A stretch of 64,000 nt of DNA from Acidimicrobium ferrooxidans DSM 10331 (GCA_945900735.1 CAMDJX010000001.1:1-64000), one strand, 5' to 3'. Shown: positions 1 to 8,830, counted from the stretch's first letter. The notes: a model not told the origin generated them from the letters alone. Numbers and translations are program-made.

Positions 1-1908
1 TCTGCGCCGCTTGCATTGTTCGGTGGCTCAGTAACTCTTCCGGTAGCCGCTCGCCAAAGCGTGAAGCGCGGTTTGACTGGGTTGGAGTGGGGTGTTGGAG
101 TGCCCGGATCTATCGGCGGCGCTGTACGAATGAATGCTGGTGGTCATGGGTCGGACATGGCGTCATCGCTCGAATCGGTCCGGGTGTTTCATTTGCGCAA
201 AGGAAGGGAGTTCGACCTTGAAACAGATGATCTTGGTTTGCGCTTCAGGGGCTCTGCACTCACTGATCATCACCTGGTGTTGAGCGCGACGTTGCGATTG
301 GGTTGGCTGTCGGAAGGCGACTCGGGTGAGGACAGGCTGACCGAAATTGTGCGCTGGCGTCGAGAGAATCAGCCGGGCGGGCAGAACGCAGGTTCTGTAT
401 TCGTCAACCCAGTTCCAGGAGAAGTGTCAGCAGGGGCGCTAATCGACGAGTGCGGCCTGCGTGGTTTCCGTATTGGTACTGCGCAGGTGTCGGAGAAGCA
501 CGCAAATTTCATCCAAGCAGATGAAGGCGGCTTGTCCCACGATGTAGTTGCGGTGATGGCCGAAGTTCGGCGGCGTGTGTATGAACAGCACGGACATCAA
601 CTACGAAGCGAAATTCGCCTCGTAGGTTTTGATGCTGAAGCCAACCCGCAGTTCGCGGATGTGCTGTCGAGCGAATCCGACACCAGCGTTGCAACTATTC
701 GTTTGGAACAGATCATTGAGCGCATCGTGACCAGCGAGTCTCGTCCAGACGCCTCAATTCCGCTTTCGGTGCTCAGCGGTTCACAACTTCCCGCTCAAGA
801 AGCAGACCTTTCGCCTGAAGTGTTGGACGAATTGCGTGAGGCATTTGCTAAAGACCCAACTGGTGGAATCGCGCAGCCAGAAACTTCGCGAGTTGTGATT
901 GTAGATCCGTCGATAGTGGAGATGGAACCGGTGGAGGAAATAGATCCAACGACGGGAGGAACGGGTTCATCCTCAACCAGAGTGGTCATTGTCGACGAGG
1001 ACTTGCGCCAATCAACGGACGATGACTTTCCGGCCGACACCGCATCGCAAACAGTTCATCACGCTCCCACAAGCACCCGGGTGCGGATTTTTGACGAAGA
1101 CGGTTCGGATGTTTCACTCGCAGAGATAGTCGAACCTGCGCAGTGGGGTGCCACGGGATCTATTCGCAACCGATTAGCGAGATTGTTCAGGCGCGACGGT
1201 ACGGCAACCAAAAATAGACGCAAACAGTTGCTTATCGCGGGTGCTTCTGCTGTCGGTTTTCTATCCTTGACGATCGTCCTTCTGGCGTCGCCAATTTTTT
1301 CGGTTCGCAACGTAAAAGTTGAAGGTGTGCGATACGCCAATTCTGAGTTGATCGAAAGTGTTGTCTCGTCTCTGAAGGGCGAATCAGTGTTGACAGTGGA
1401 TACCAATGTGCTGCAGGACCGCTTGGAAAGCGACCCATGGATCGAATCCTCGCGAATAAAGACATATTTGCCAAGTACTGCCGTAATTGAGATCAACGAG
1501 AGGATTCCTGCCGCGTGGTTTGTCGGCGTCGACAATCGTGCGCGCGTAATTGATGTGGATGGCCTTGTTCTGGCGGTGCTCGACGGAAGGCCTACCGAGT
1601 ACATGCTGATCGATGGTGTCGGCCCGAATCTCATTGCCGGTGCAACGACTGCGCCGGAGTACCGCGCCGCAGCACAACTCGCGCAGTCGATTCCCGTTGA
1701 GATCCAGACGCTCGTCAAAAACCTGGGGGTTGGCGGGTCCGACTCTGTCACGATGACCCTGACTACGGGAACTCTGGTGAAGTTCGGTGAGCCAGTGGAT
1801 ATGCGTAACAAGCTGGTCAATGTGGTCGTCCTGTTACGTCGTCAAGACCCCAATGGAATCCTAGAAATCGATGTCTCCGGAGGGACTCCGGTCGTTAAAT
1901 CCGCATAA
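1..1908 (+). CDS. murB-ftsQ: MurB-FtsQ fusion protein, 5' end cut by the window
   Basis: One open frame joins the C-terminal part of MurB (UDP-N-acetylenolpyruvoylglucosamine reductase, peptidoglycan precursor synthesis) to a complete FtsQ (divisome membrane protein). The frame is open to base 1, so the listed M at 16 is a TTG inside the gene. MurB signs are GVPGSIGGAVRMNAG, the proton-donor segment GSVFVNP and the terminal EIRLVGF, which keeps the catalytic Glu. An acidic, Ser/Thr-rich linker of about 190 residues follows and holds three copies of a TRVxIxD motif. Next come a basic patch, a membrane helix (about residues 405-428 of the track protein), a POTRA domain beginning FSVRNVKVEGV and the FtsQ beta domain. 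The gene precedes ftsZ, as ftsQ does in other actinobacteria. I see no stop or frameshift at the junction. The FAD-binding start of MurB lies outside the window. Confidence 0.9.
   Translation, partial: SAPLALFGGSVTLPVAARQSVKRGLTGLEWGVGVPGSIGGAVRMNAGGHGSDMASSLESVRVFHLRKGREFDLETDDLGLRFRGSALTDHHLVLSATLRLGWLSEGDSGEDRLTEIVRWRRENQPGGQNAGSVFVNPVPGEVSAGALIDECGLRGFRIGTAQVSEKHANFIQADEGGLSHDVVAVMAEVRRRVYEQHGHQLRSEIRLVGFDAEANPQFADVLSSESDTSVATIRLEQIIERIVTSESRPDASIPLSVLSGSQLPAQEADLSPEVLDELREAFAKDPTGGIAQPETSRVVIVDPSIVEMEPVEEIDPTTGGTGSSSTRVVIVDEDLRQSTDDDFPADTASQTVHHAPTSTRVRIFDEDGSDVSLAEIVEPAQWGATGSIRNRLARLFRRDGTATKNRRKQLLIAGASAVGFLSLTIVLLASPIFSVRNVKVEGVRYANSELIESVVSSLKGESVLTVDTNVLQDRLESDPWIESSRIKTYLPSTAVIEINERIPAAWFVGVDNRARVIDVDGLVLAVLDGRPTEYMLIDGVGPNLIAGATTAPEYRAAAQLAQSIPVEIQTLVKNLGVGGSDSVTMTLTTGTLVKFGEPVDMRNKLVNVVVLLRRQDPNGILEIDVSGGTPVVKSA
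883..1104 (+). repeat. Three short motif repeats in the MurB-FtsQ linker
   Basis: The linker encodes TSRVVIVDPS, then SSTRVVIVDEDL, then TSTRVRIFDEDG, at about 883, 970 and 1069. The shared core is (S/T)RVxI(V/F)D followed by acidic residues. The DNA of the copies differs, so this is conservation at protein level rather than a recent tandem duplication. Confidence 0.75.
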
Positions 1909-2007
1909 AAGTAGCGGTTTTCGGTGGGACTGAATGCGGTATGGCTCGGGGCAACCCTCGTTTTATGTAAGGCTGAAGGGCAAGTTAAAAAAGTACATAC
2001 GGTTTTT

Positions 2008-2024
2008 TCGATGCTTCCCATCGA
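2008..2024 (+). promoter_or_regulatory. Hairpin directly upstream of the ftsZ ribosome binding site
   Basis: TCGATG-CTTCC-CATCGA forms a perfect 6-bp stem with a 5-nt loop. It ends about 5 nt before AGGAGG (2029-2034), the strongest ribosome binding site in the window. It follows a T-run (2003-2008). It could shield or present the ribosome binding site or be a weak attenuator. The 135-bp gap between ftsQ and ftsZ contains no gene that I can support. Confidence 0.45.
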
Positions 2025-2043
2025 TCGCAGGAGGAAAATAACT

Positions 2044-3150
2044 ATGGCTGGTGCCCCACAGAACTATCTCGCAGTGATCAAAGTGATCGGTGTCGGTGGT
2101 GGTGGCGTTAATGCCATCAACCGAATGATCGACGCAGGTTTGCGAGGAGTCGAGTTCGTTGCGGTGAACACCGACGCCCAGGCTCTGTTGATGAGTGATG
2201 CTGACTTCAAGATCGATATTGGTCGCGAGCTCACTCGCGGTTTAGGCGCTGGAAGCGATCCAGAAATCGGTCGTGAAGCTGCAGAGACTTCGCGCGCAGA
2301 CATCGAAGAGCTTGTGAGTGGAGCCGACATGGTGTTCATCACTGCAGGTGAAGGTGGTGGCACCGGCACGGGAGCCGCGCCGATCATCGCTGAAATCGCT
2401 CGCGCTGCCGGCGCACTTACGGTGGGCATCGTTACACGCCCATTTGGTTTCGAAGGTCGACGTCGCTCGCTGCAAGCCGAGTCCGGAATCAACAAATTGA
2501 AAGACAAAGTAGACACGTTGATCATCATTCCGAACGAACGGTTGCTCTCCGTTGCTACCGACAAGACGAGCCTGCTCGATGCCTTCCGCAAAGCGGATGA
2601 TGTATTGCTGCAGGGTGTTGCGGGTATTACCAACCTGATCACTACGCCTGGCCTGATCAACACCGACTTCGCCGACGTCAAAATGATTTTGACAAACGCG
2701 GGCAGCGCACTCATGGGCACCGGTAAAGCAACTGGCGACAACCGAGCAATCAATGCCGCAAACGCAGCCATTAACTCACCGCTGCTCGAATCCTCAATTG
2801 AGGGTGCACGCGGCATTCTGCTCAACATCACTGGCCCGTCCGACATGGGCTTGTTCGAATTGAACTCGGCTGCCGAAATCGTTCATGGCGTTGCGCATCA
2901 AGACGCCAACATCATTTTCGGAACCGTTATCGACGATGAGCTTGAAGATGAAGTTCGCGTCACGGTCATCGCAGCAGGGTTCGATCGAACCGAGTCATCG
3001 GGCTCGCGCGCTGCAGCTCGTGACCAACGGTCAGGCGACGGGCGTCCAGGTGAAAACAAGGGCAGCCGTTTGAAAGAGTTGTTTGGTTCCGGAGAAGATC
3101 CGTTGCGTGATGACAGCGACGGCCTCGACGTACCTTCGTTCTTGAAATAA
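2044..3150 (+). CDS. ftsZ: Cell division protein FtsZ
   Basis: Tubulin-like GTPase of 368 residues that forms the cytokinetic ring. The start at ATG 2044 is set by AGGAGG seven to eight bases upstream and by the N-terminus [16 protein letters not shown]; the longer listed frame from 1924 is untranslated leader. Visible signatures are the glycine-rich GGGGVNA near residue 20, the T4 loop [11 protein letters not shown] near residue 100, and the T7-region NTDFADVK. The C-terminal tail ends in [13 protein letters not shown], the conserved peptide that binds SepF and other partners. The tail linker is short. It lies directly after ftsQ and shortly before sepF. Confidence 0.98.
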   Translation: MAGAPQNYLAVIKVIGVGGGGVNAINRMIDAGLRGVEFVAVNTDAQALLMSDADFKIDIGRELTRGLGAGSDPEIGREAAETSRADIEELVSGADMVFITAGEGGGTGTGAAPIIAEIARAAGALTVGIVTRPFGFEGRRRSLQAESGINKLKDKVDTLIIIPNERLLSVATDKTSLLDAFRKADDVLLQGVAGITNLITTPGLINTDFADVKMILTNAGSALMGTGKATGDNRAINAANAAINSPLLESSIEGARGILLNITGPSDMGLFELNSAAEIVHGVAHQDANIIFGTVIDDELEDEVRVTVIAAGFDRTESSGSRAAARDQRSGDGRPGENKGSRLKELFGSGEDPLRDDSDGLDVPSFLK

Positions 3151-3166
3151 CACTTTTCAATCGGGC

Positions 3167-3814
3167 GTGAACGCCGCAGAGGTAGCACAGCGTGTTGCAA
3201 CAGTGCGTCAGCGCATTGTTGATTCTGGCGGTATGCATGTATCGCTCGTTGCGGTGACAAAGACGTTTGACGAATCTTCGTGGCATGCGGCTCGAGAAGC
3301 AGGCGCTGACGGAATCGGTGAAAACTATGCACAAGAGATTGTAGCTAAAGCCCAAGAGGTTCCAGTCGAGCTTCGACCGCCTGTGCACTTCATCGGACAG
3401 TTGCAAAGTAACAAAGTGAAGTCGCTGGTCGGGATCGTGGACGTGTGGCAATCCGTGGATCGGGCCTCGATTATCGATGAGATCATTCGTCGAAGCCCTA
3501 ACGAAACGGCCCGCATGTATGTGCAGGTCAACACGACAAATGAGCTTGGGAAGGGTGGTTGCGAGCCCGATTCTGTGGCGGACTTAGTGGCCCACGCGAC
3601 AAGGATTGGGGCAGTTGTGGAAGGCCTGATGACGGTGGGCCCAACCGACGGTGATGCGGTCAAAACTCGGATGGCTTTCCGTTTGTTGCGATCCATGGCG
3701 AGCGATCTCGGTCTCCATGGGTTGAGCATGGGGATGACAAACGACCTTGAGATTGCCGTGGAAGAGGGTTCGACATTGGTTCGCGTCGGCTCGGCCATTT
3801 TTGGCAGTCGCTAA
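3167..3814 (+). CDS. yggS: YggS-family pyridoxal phosphate homeostasis protein
   Basis: A 215-residue PLP-binding protein of the YggS/PROSC family, an alanine-racemase-like TIM barrel without known catalysis that buffers free PLP. The PLP lysine is in LVAVTKTF near residue 32. Other family segments are GENYAQE, HFIGQLQSNK, and the phosphate-binding end SMGMTNDLEIAVEEGSTLVRVGSAIFG. The start is GTG at 3167, 16 bp after ftsZ. In many actinobacteria pgeF (yfiH) lies between ftsZ and this gene; it is absent here. Confidence 0.93.
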   Translation: MNAAEVAQRVATVRQRIVDSGGMHVSLVAVTKTFDESSWHAAREAGADGIGENYAQEIVAKAQEVPVELRPPVHFIGQLQSNKVKSLVGIVDVWQSVDRASIIDEIIRRSPNETARMYVQVNTTNELGKGGCEPDSVADLVAHATRIGAVVEGLMTVGPTDGDAVKTRMAFRLLRSMASDLGLHGLSMGMTNDLEIAVEEGSTLVRVGSAIFGSR

Positions 3815-3834
3815 CGTACGGGATAGACACGAAT

Positions 3835-3856
3835 AACGCGCACGAATATGCGTGTT
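3835..3856. promoter_or_regulatory. Inverted repeat upstream of sepF
   Basis: AACGCGCA-CGAATA-TGCGTGTT: eight-base arms, seven Watson-Crick pairs and one G-T pair. It lies in the 59-bp gap before sepF, where a -35 element would be expected for the TAGTCT box. It may be an operator, or a weak stem ending the upstream message, although no T-run follows. Confidence 0.4.
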
Positions 3857-3860
3857 GGGC

Positions 3861-3866
3861 TAGTCT
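3861..3866 (+). promoter_or_regulatory. Putative -10 box for leaderless sepF transcript
   Basis: TAGTCT lies 13 to 8 bases before the sepF ATG, so transcription would start at or next to the start codon. No convincing Shine-Dalgarno sequence precedes the ATG. Confidence 0.45.
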
Positions 3867-3873
3867 TTCGGGG

Positions 3874-4413
3874 ATGTCAATGTTTCGAAAAGCAATGGAT
3901 TACCTGGGTCTCGGGCCAGATGATGCATATGACGATTACGACGCTTCCGTGGCGCAAGTTCGCCCAGAGCGCCAGCGGCAATCTCGCGCCCCACAAGGCC
4001 GTTCTACGCGTCCCGTCGCTCAAGAATACGACGATTACGAAGAAGAGTACGACGAGCCAATGCCAGAACCACGAGCGGTGCGAGCAAGGCAGCCACAAGT
4101 CCGTGACGACTCCAGCGTGCAGCTGCGTCCTTCCTCAAATCGTTCGGTGCCAACGGTGCGTCCACTTTCAGTTTCAACGGCCGAAGCAGTGACTGTTCGC
4201 CCAACTCGCTACGACCAAGCCAAAGATATTGCAGACTTGTTGAAGTCCGGTCAACCTGTTGTCATGAACATCTCCGGCGCCGATGAAGAAACTGCGCGCC
4301 GTCTCATCGATTTCGTGTCAGGTCTTGTCTATGGGCTCGAAGGTCAGATCGAAAAAGTTTCACCAGGTGCATTTTTAATTAAGCCTTCCGGAGTCCGCGT
4401 CACACGCGGCTAA
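3874..4413 (+). CDS. sepF: Cell division protein SepF
   Basis: A 179-residue membrane anchor and bundler of FtsZ, working in place of FtsA, which is not seen here. The N-terminus MSMFRKAMDYLGLG is the amphipathic membrane-targeting helix. Residues 18-95 are a disordered Asp/Tyr- and Arg/Gln-rich linker. The C-terminal SepF domain starts near VRPTRYDQAKDIADLL and continues through VVMNISGADEETARRLIDF to FLIKPSGVRV. The ATG is preceded by a -10-like box rather than a ribosome binding site. The overlapping 3848 frame is a shadow. Confidence 0.95.
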   Translation: MSMFRKAMDYLGLGPDDAYDDYDASVAQVRPERQRQSRAPQGRSTRPVAQEYDDYEEEYDEPMPEPRAVRARQPQVRDDSSVQLRPSSNRSVPTVRPLSVSTAEAVTVRPTRYDQAKDIADLLKSGQPVVMNISGADEETARRLIDFVSGLVYGLEGQIEKVSPGAFLIKPSGVRVTRG

Positions 4414-4429
4414 CGAAACGACATCACTC

Positions 4430-4684
4430 ATGATCAGAGAGTTGCTTTGCCAGTTAGTTAGTTTTTATGTGTTGCTAATCATCATTCGGGTAATTAGTTC
4501 ATGGTTTCCAGCCAACCCAAATGGCCCTTTTGGTCAGATCATTCGCTTAGTCTTTCGCGCAACAGATCCTGTCTTGCTGCCAGTTCGGCGCGCGGTGCCA
4601 TTTGCTGGTCCACTCGATTTGTCGCCGATCATTGTTGTGCTATTTCTCAATATCGTCGTTCAACAATTCATTCTCGGCTGCTAG
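4430..4684 (+). CDS. yggT: YggT family membrane protein
   Basis: An 84-residue integral membrane protein with two hydrophobic segments (about residues 5-24 and 65-82) around the family core SWFPANPNGPFGQ and the ATDPVLLPVRR segment. YggT proteins sit beside sepF in Gram-positive bacteria and cyanobacteria and are linked to division or membrane organisation, with no defined activity. It is 16 bp after sepF. In other actinobacteria divIVA/wag31 normally comes next; here ileS does. Confidence 0.88.
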   Translation: MIRELLCQLVSFYVLLIIIRVISSWFPANPNGPFGQIIRLVFRATDPVLLPVRRAVPFAGPLDLSPIIVVLFLNIVVQQFILGC

Positions 4685-4710
4685 TTCCTGCACCCCGAGT
4701 GCCAAAGCCG

Positions 4711-4716
4711 TACACT
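4711..4716 (+). promoter_or_regulatory. Putative -10 box for ileS
   Basis: TACACT lies 14 to 9 bases before the GTG start of ileS, in a 40-bp gap and with no ribosome binding site. This fits a leaderless or nearly leaderless message. Confidence 0.45.
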
Positions 4717-4724
4717 GACGCACC

Positions 4725-7700
4725 GTGACGTATCCATCGGTAGAGCCGCAGCCAAAGTTTCCGGCGCTTGAAAACGAGACGCTTGCATATTGGGCGAGTG
4801 ACAAAACGTTTGAGGCATCTATCGCGCAACACGAGGCTGGCGCAAACGGCGAAAACGAGTACGTCTTCTACGACGGGCCACCATTTGCGAACGGACTTCC
4901 TCACTACGGTCACTTGCTGACGGGTTTCGTCAAGGATGCCGTGCCCCGCTATCAGACCATGCGTGGCAAGCGTGTAGAGCGTCGATTTGGCTGGGATTGT
5001 CACGGTTTGCCTGCAGAAGCCGAAGCTGAAAGACAATTGGGTATTTCGGGTACACAAGCAATCACAGATTTTGGAATTGAGAAATTCAATGACTATTGCA
5101 AAGTTTCGGTTTTGCAATACACCAGTGATTGGGAGCGTTACGTAACGCGTCAAGCCCGTTGGGTCGACTTCGCCAACGATTACAAGACTCTTGATATGCC
5201 TTACATGGAGAGTGTGATGTGGGCATTCAAGACCCTTTGGGACAAGGGGCTTATTTATGAAGGCTTCCGCGTTTTGCCCTACTCATGGGCTCTTGAAACG
5301 CCGCTTTCTAACACTGAAACACGCATGGACGATGCGTACAAGCAGGTGCAAGATCCAGCCTTGACCGTTGGGTTTGTCTTAGAAAATGGTGACTCGCTTT
5401 TGGCATGGACAACCACGCCCTGGACATTGCCAAGCAACTTGGCCCTTGCCGTTTCGCCCGATGTTGAATACGTTCGCGTGTCGCATGAAGGCAAGATATT
5501 TGTTATTGCACAGGCTCGACTAGAGGCCTATGCCAAAGAGCTGGAGGGCGCAGAGGTTCTCGAATCAGTATTGGGTTCAACACTTGTCGGTATGCGCTAC
5601 ACGCCGTTGTTCCCGTATTTCGCAGATCATGCGGATGCATTTCGGGTATTGTCGGGTGATTTTGTAACCACAGAAGACGGAACAGGTGTTGTGCATATGG
5701 CTCCCGGTTTCGGTGAAGACGACCAACGCGTATGTAAAGAAAATGGAATAGAGCTCGTAGTCCCGGTCGACAGCAGGGGACAATTTACTAGTGAAGTGCC
5801 CGACTTCCAGGGGCAACTAGTTTTTGATGCAAACCCATTGATTATTCGTGTTCTGAAAGACCGTGGAGTGGTGTTGCGTCACGAAACGTACGATCACGCA
5901 TACCCCCACTGTTGGCGCACGGGCAAGCCACTCATTTATAAGGCCGTAAGTTCTTGGTTCGTCAACGTGACCATGATCAAGGATCGAATGGTCGAACTCA
6001 ACAACACCATTACATGGGTGCCCGAACACTTGCAGCAGGGAAGTTTCGGTAAGTGGCTTGAGAATGCTCGTGATTGGACAATTAGCCGCAACCGCTTTTG
6101 GGGTTCCCCAATTCCTGTTTGGCGAAGCGACGATCCGACGTATCCGCGCATTGATGTGTACGGGAGCGTGGCCGAATTAGAACGCGACTTTGGTGTCAAA
6201 GTTGCTGATTTGCATCGCCCGATCGTTGATGACTTGGTTCGGCCAAACCCAGATGATCCAACAGGCAAATCAATGATGCGTCGGGTGCCCGAAGTGTTGG
6301 ATTGCTGGTTTGAAAGCGGCTCCATGCCGTTTGCTCAAGTGCATTATCCGTTCGAAAACCAAGAATGGTTTGAGAAGCACAACCCAGGCGATTTCATTGT
6401 TGAATACATTGGCCAAACACGCGGATGGTTCTACACGTTGCATGTCTTGGCGACGGCATTGTTTGATCGTCCCGCATTTTCCACCTGTGTCAGCCATGGC
6501 ATTGTCCTCGGCGCGGATGGGGCCAAGATGTCCAAGAGTCTGCGTAACTACCCAGACCCAATGAATGTTTTTGACACCTACGGCGCTGATGCAATGCGCT
6601 GGTATCTCTTGTCTTCATCGATTTTGCGTGGTTCCGACTTTGCCGTCACCGAGGAGGGCATTCGTGACACCGTTCGACAAGTGATGCTGCCGCTTTGGAA
6701 CAGTTGGTATTTCCTTTCGCTGTACGCAAACGCCGAGGCAAAAACTGGATCAATCAGTTATTCGTCGACAAATGTCTTGGACGTATACATCTTTTCCAAA
6801 CTGCACAATCTGGTTGAAGAGACAACAAAGCTGATGGACTCGTACGATCTGTTCGAGGCATGCCAGCAAGTGCGGTCGTTTCTCGATGCTCTGACCAACT
6901 GGTACATCCGTCGTAGCCGTGACCGTTTTTGGGCGGGTGATCAAGAAGCAATCGATACCTTGCACACAACGCTTCAAGTTTTGACACGGGTGATTGCTCC
7001 GCTGTTGCCGCTTACGAGCGAGAAGATATTTCGGGGCCTAACTGGCGAACGCAGTGTTCATTTGCAGTCGTGGCCCTCACCTAACGAGATCCCTTGCAAC
7101 AATGATTTGGTAACAGTGATGGACCAAGTACGAGATGTTTGCAGCAGCACCCTTTCGCTTCGCAAAGTGCACTCCCGTCGGGTTCGTTTGCCGCTATCAA
7201 AGTTGACGGTTGCATCACCACTAGCCGAAGGTTTGCGACCATTTGTTTCCATCATTACCGACGAAGTCAATGTCCAGGAAGTAGTGCTGTCCACGGACGT
7301 TGCCGGTGTTGCGCGGCACGAATTGCAAGTTATTCCAGCCGCACTCGGGCCGAGACTTGGTTCGAATACACAAAAGGTAATTGTCGCTGTCAAGAAGGGC
7401 GATTGGAAGCAAACTGGAGAAACAATTGTTGCTGGCGGTGTCGAATTGCAGCCGCACGAATTCCAGTTGAAACTGATGGCTGCAGTAGGCGACGCAGAGT
7501 CTCTTGCCAGTGCTGCGTTGCAGGATGGCCAGGGGATTGTGCTGCTGGATATTCAGCTATCTCCTGCGCTTCTGGCTGAGGGGGCGGCTCGCGACGTGGT
7601 ACGCGCAGTGCAGCAAGCCCGCCGAGAAGCCAAGCTTTTGGTGTCCGACAGGATCACCCTTACCCTTGGACTTCCGGAAGATCTCGCCCAGCAGATTGCC

Positions 7701-7823
7701 CCATTCATGTCGTACATCGCTACGGAGACGCTGGCGGAGCACACAATGATGGACTCCAATGCGGTACGGGTTACCGATTTGGACGGGACTCCCATCTATG
7801 TCGGGGTTGAGCGACTACGGTAA
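4725..7823 (+). CDS. ileS: Isoleucyl-tRNA synthetase
   Basis: A 1032-residue class Ia synthetase that charges tRNA-Ile. The HIGH-type motif is PHYGHLLTG near residue 60, followed by [10 protein letters not shown]. The editing domain includes [12 protein letters not shown]. The KMSKS loop is [15 protein letters not shown] near residue 600. A long anticodon-binding and C-terminal region follows. The overall form resembles the long IleRS type found in actinobacteria and eukaryotes, with no clear C-terminal zinc finger of the E. coli kind. The start is GTG 4725. Confidence 0.97.
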   Translation: MTYPSVEPQPKFPALENETLAYWASDKTFEASIAQHEAGANGENEYVFYDGPPFANGLPHYGHLLTGFVKDAVPRYQTMRGKRVERRFGWDCHGLPAEAEAERQLGISGTQAITDFGIEKFNDYCKVSVLQYTSDWERYVTRQARWVDFANDYKTLDMPYMESVMWAFKTLWDKGLIYEGFRVLPYSWALETPLSNTETRMDDAYKQVQDPALTVGFVLENGDSLLAWTTTPWTLPSNLALAVSPDVEYVRVSHEGKIFVIAQARLEAYAKELEGAEVLESVLGSTLVGMRYTPLFPYFADHADAFRVLSGDFVTTEDGTGVVHMAPGFGEDDQRVCKENGIELVVPVDSRGQFTSEVPDFQGQLVFDANPLIIRVLKDRGVVLRHETYDHAYPHCWRTGKPLIYKAVSSWFVNVTMIKDRMVELNNTITWVPEHLQQGSFGKWLENARDWTISRNRFWGSPIPVWRSDDPTYPRIDVYGSVAELERDFGVKVADLHRPIVDDLVRPNPDDPTGKSMMRRVPEVLDCWFESGSMPFAQVHYPFENQEWFEKHNPGDFIVEYIGQTRGWFYTLHVLATALFDRPAFSTCVSHGIVLGADGAKMSKSLRNYPDPMNVFDTYGADAMRWYLLSSSILRGSDFAVTEEGIRDTVRQVMLPLWNSWYFLSLYANAEAKTGSISYSSTNVLDVYIFSKLHNLVEETTKLMDSYDLFEACQQVRSFLDALTNWYIRRSRDRFWAGDQEAIDTLHTTLQVLTRVIAPLLPLTSEKIFRGLTGERSVHLQSWPSPNEIPCNNDLVTVMDQVRDVCSSTLSLRKVHSRRVRLPLSKLTVASPLAEGLRPFVSIITDEVNVQEVVLSTDVAGVARHELQVIPAALGPRLGSNTQKVIVAVKKGDWKQTGETIVAGGVELQPHEFQLKLMAAVGDAESLASAALQDGQGIVLLDIQLSPALLAEGAARDVVRAVQQARREAKLLVSDRITLTLGLPEDLAQQIAPFMSYIATETLAEHTMMDSNAVRVTDLDGTPIYVGVERLR

Positions 7824-7846
7824 AGCGCCAAGTCAGGGAGAGTGTG

Positions 7847-8830
7847 ATGCCTACATCAAAAAAGAAGATCGCTAAAAAGAAGCCGGTAGCTAAGAAAAAG
7901 TCGGCGCCGAAGAATGTACCTGCAGCGAAGAAAGCTGCAGCCAAGAAGAAGGCCGAGTTGGCCAAGAAGTTGGCTGCTAAGAAGAAGGCTGATGCCCTGA
8001 AAGCTGCGGCAAAAAAGAAGGCCGAATTGGCCAAGAAGTTGGCCGCCAATAAGAAGGAAGCTGCCAGGAAAAAGATCGAGGCCCAGAAATTGGCAACAGC
8101 CAAAAAGGCCGCCGAAGCCGCCAAGAAGAAGGCGAAGCGCGAGGCCGAGATTGCCAAAAAGAAACTTGCTGCCGAGCGAAAGAAACAACAGATCATTGCT
8201 CAAAAACAGAAGATTCTTGCGGCCAAGGAAAAGGCCAAGGAAAAAGCTCGCGTCGAAGCGGAGCGACTAGCTGCCAAAGCTGCTCTTGAGGCAGAACGCA
8301 ATGCAGCACGTGAGGCTAAAGAGGCTGCACGTTTGTTGGCGTTGGCAGAAAAAGAAGCAGCTCGAGAAGCAGCGCTTCGCGCCAAGAGGAAACCAGAGCC
8401 ACCGCCACGTCCGCCAATTATCAAAACCGAGTTCGTAGACGGTCTGCAAGCAACAAAAGAGTTTGATCTCAAGTTCCTCACATCCCAACGGGAAATGTTG
8501 TTGGAGAAGCGTGGGCTACTTACGCGTCAGGCGGTGCGGTTAGAAGATGAGGCGAATGCGATGATTGAAGACGTCGAAATGGGAGACGTGCAGTTTGACG
8601 AAGAGGGTGGCGAAGGCGACACCATGGTTGTCGAGCGCGAGCGCGACTTGATGTTGTCCGCACAGGCACGACAAGAAGTCGAAGAAATTGATGCCGCACT
8701 CGAGCGTTTGAAATCGGGAGAGTACGGATACTCGGTACACAGTGGTATGCCAATTCCTCGCGAACGCTTGAAAGCAATTCCGTGGACGACCGAATCGGTG
8801 CAAGAGCGCGTCGGTGGCATTGGTCGTTAA
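7847..8830 (+). CDS. Lys/Ala-rich protein with DksA/TraR-like C-terminal domain lacking the zinc cysteines
   Basis: A protein of about 327 residues. Roughly the first 185 residues are an almost pure Lys/Ala/Glu/Arg tract resembling histone H1 or HupB tails, likely a long charged helix or nucleic-acid-binding tail. After a PEPPPRPP hinge, the last 135 residues resemble a DksA/TraR protein: a coiled coil with REMLLEKRGLL and QEVEEIDAALERLKSGEYG, then SGMPIPRERLKAIPWTTESV. That end aligns with the usual zinc finger, but every expected Cys is another residue, mostly Ser. The start is ATG 7847 (GTG 7844 also possible), after GGGAGAG. A DksA-like gene lies between ileS and lspA in Streptomyces as well. 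It is probably a transcription or nucleoid factor; function is unproven. Confidence 0.8.
   Translation: MPTSKKKIAKKKPVAKKKSAPKNVPAAKKAAAKKKAELAKKLAAKKKADALKAAAKKKAELAKKLAANKKEAARKKIEAQKLATAKKAAEAAKKKAKREAEIAKKKLAAERKKQQIIAQKQKILAAKEKAKEKARVEAERLAAKAALEAERNAAREAKEAARLLALAEKEAAREAALRAKRKPEPPPRPPIIKTEFVDGLQATKEFDLKFLTSQREMLLEKRGLLTRQAVRLEDEANAMIEDVEMGDVQFDEEGGEGDTMVVERERDLMLSAQARQEVEEIDAALERLKSGEYGYSVHSGMPIPRERLKAIPWTTESVQERVGGIGR
7934..8059 (+). repeat. In-frame repeat, 69-bp period, in the Lys/Ala-rich tail
   Basis: Two copies of a unit coding AAAKKKAELAKKLAA begin at 7934 and 8003, 23 codons apart. Synonymous third-base changes separate the copies, so the duplication is not recent. Its length variation between strains could be checked. 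Confidence 0.7.

Noticed and set aside
1059-1820. 253-aa antisense frame opposite ftsQ
   Set aside because: No recognisable motif, Ser/Thr/Arg-rich shadow composition, and wholly inside a well-supported gene on the other strand.
1924-2043. Upstream extension of the ftsZ frame
   Set aside because: The extra 40 residues do not match FtsZ, and a strong AGGAGG site sets the ATG at 2044.
2064-2846. 260-aa antisense frame opposite ftsZ
   Set aside because: Low-complexity Ser/Pro/Ala shadow of the codon bias of ftsZ; no start signal or family match.
7771-8481. Antisense frames rich in Phe/Ala/Leu (7771-8196, 7856-8203, 8200-8481)
   Set aside because: They are the reverse of the Lys/Ala codons of the DksA-like gene; repeated AFFLA patterns are an artefact, not membrane proteins.
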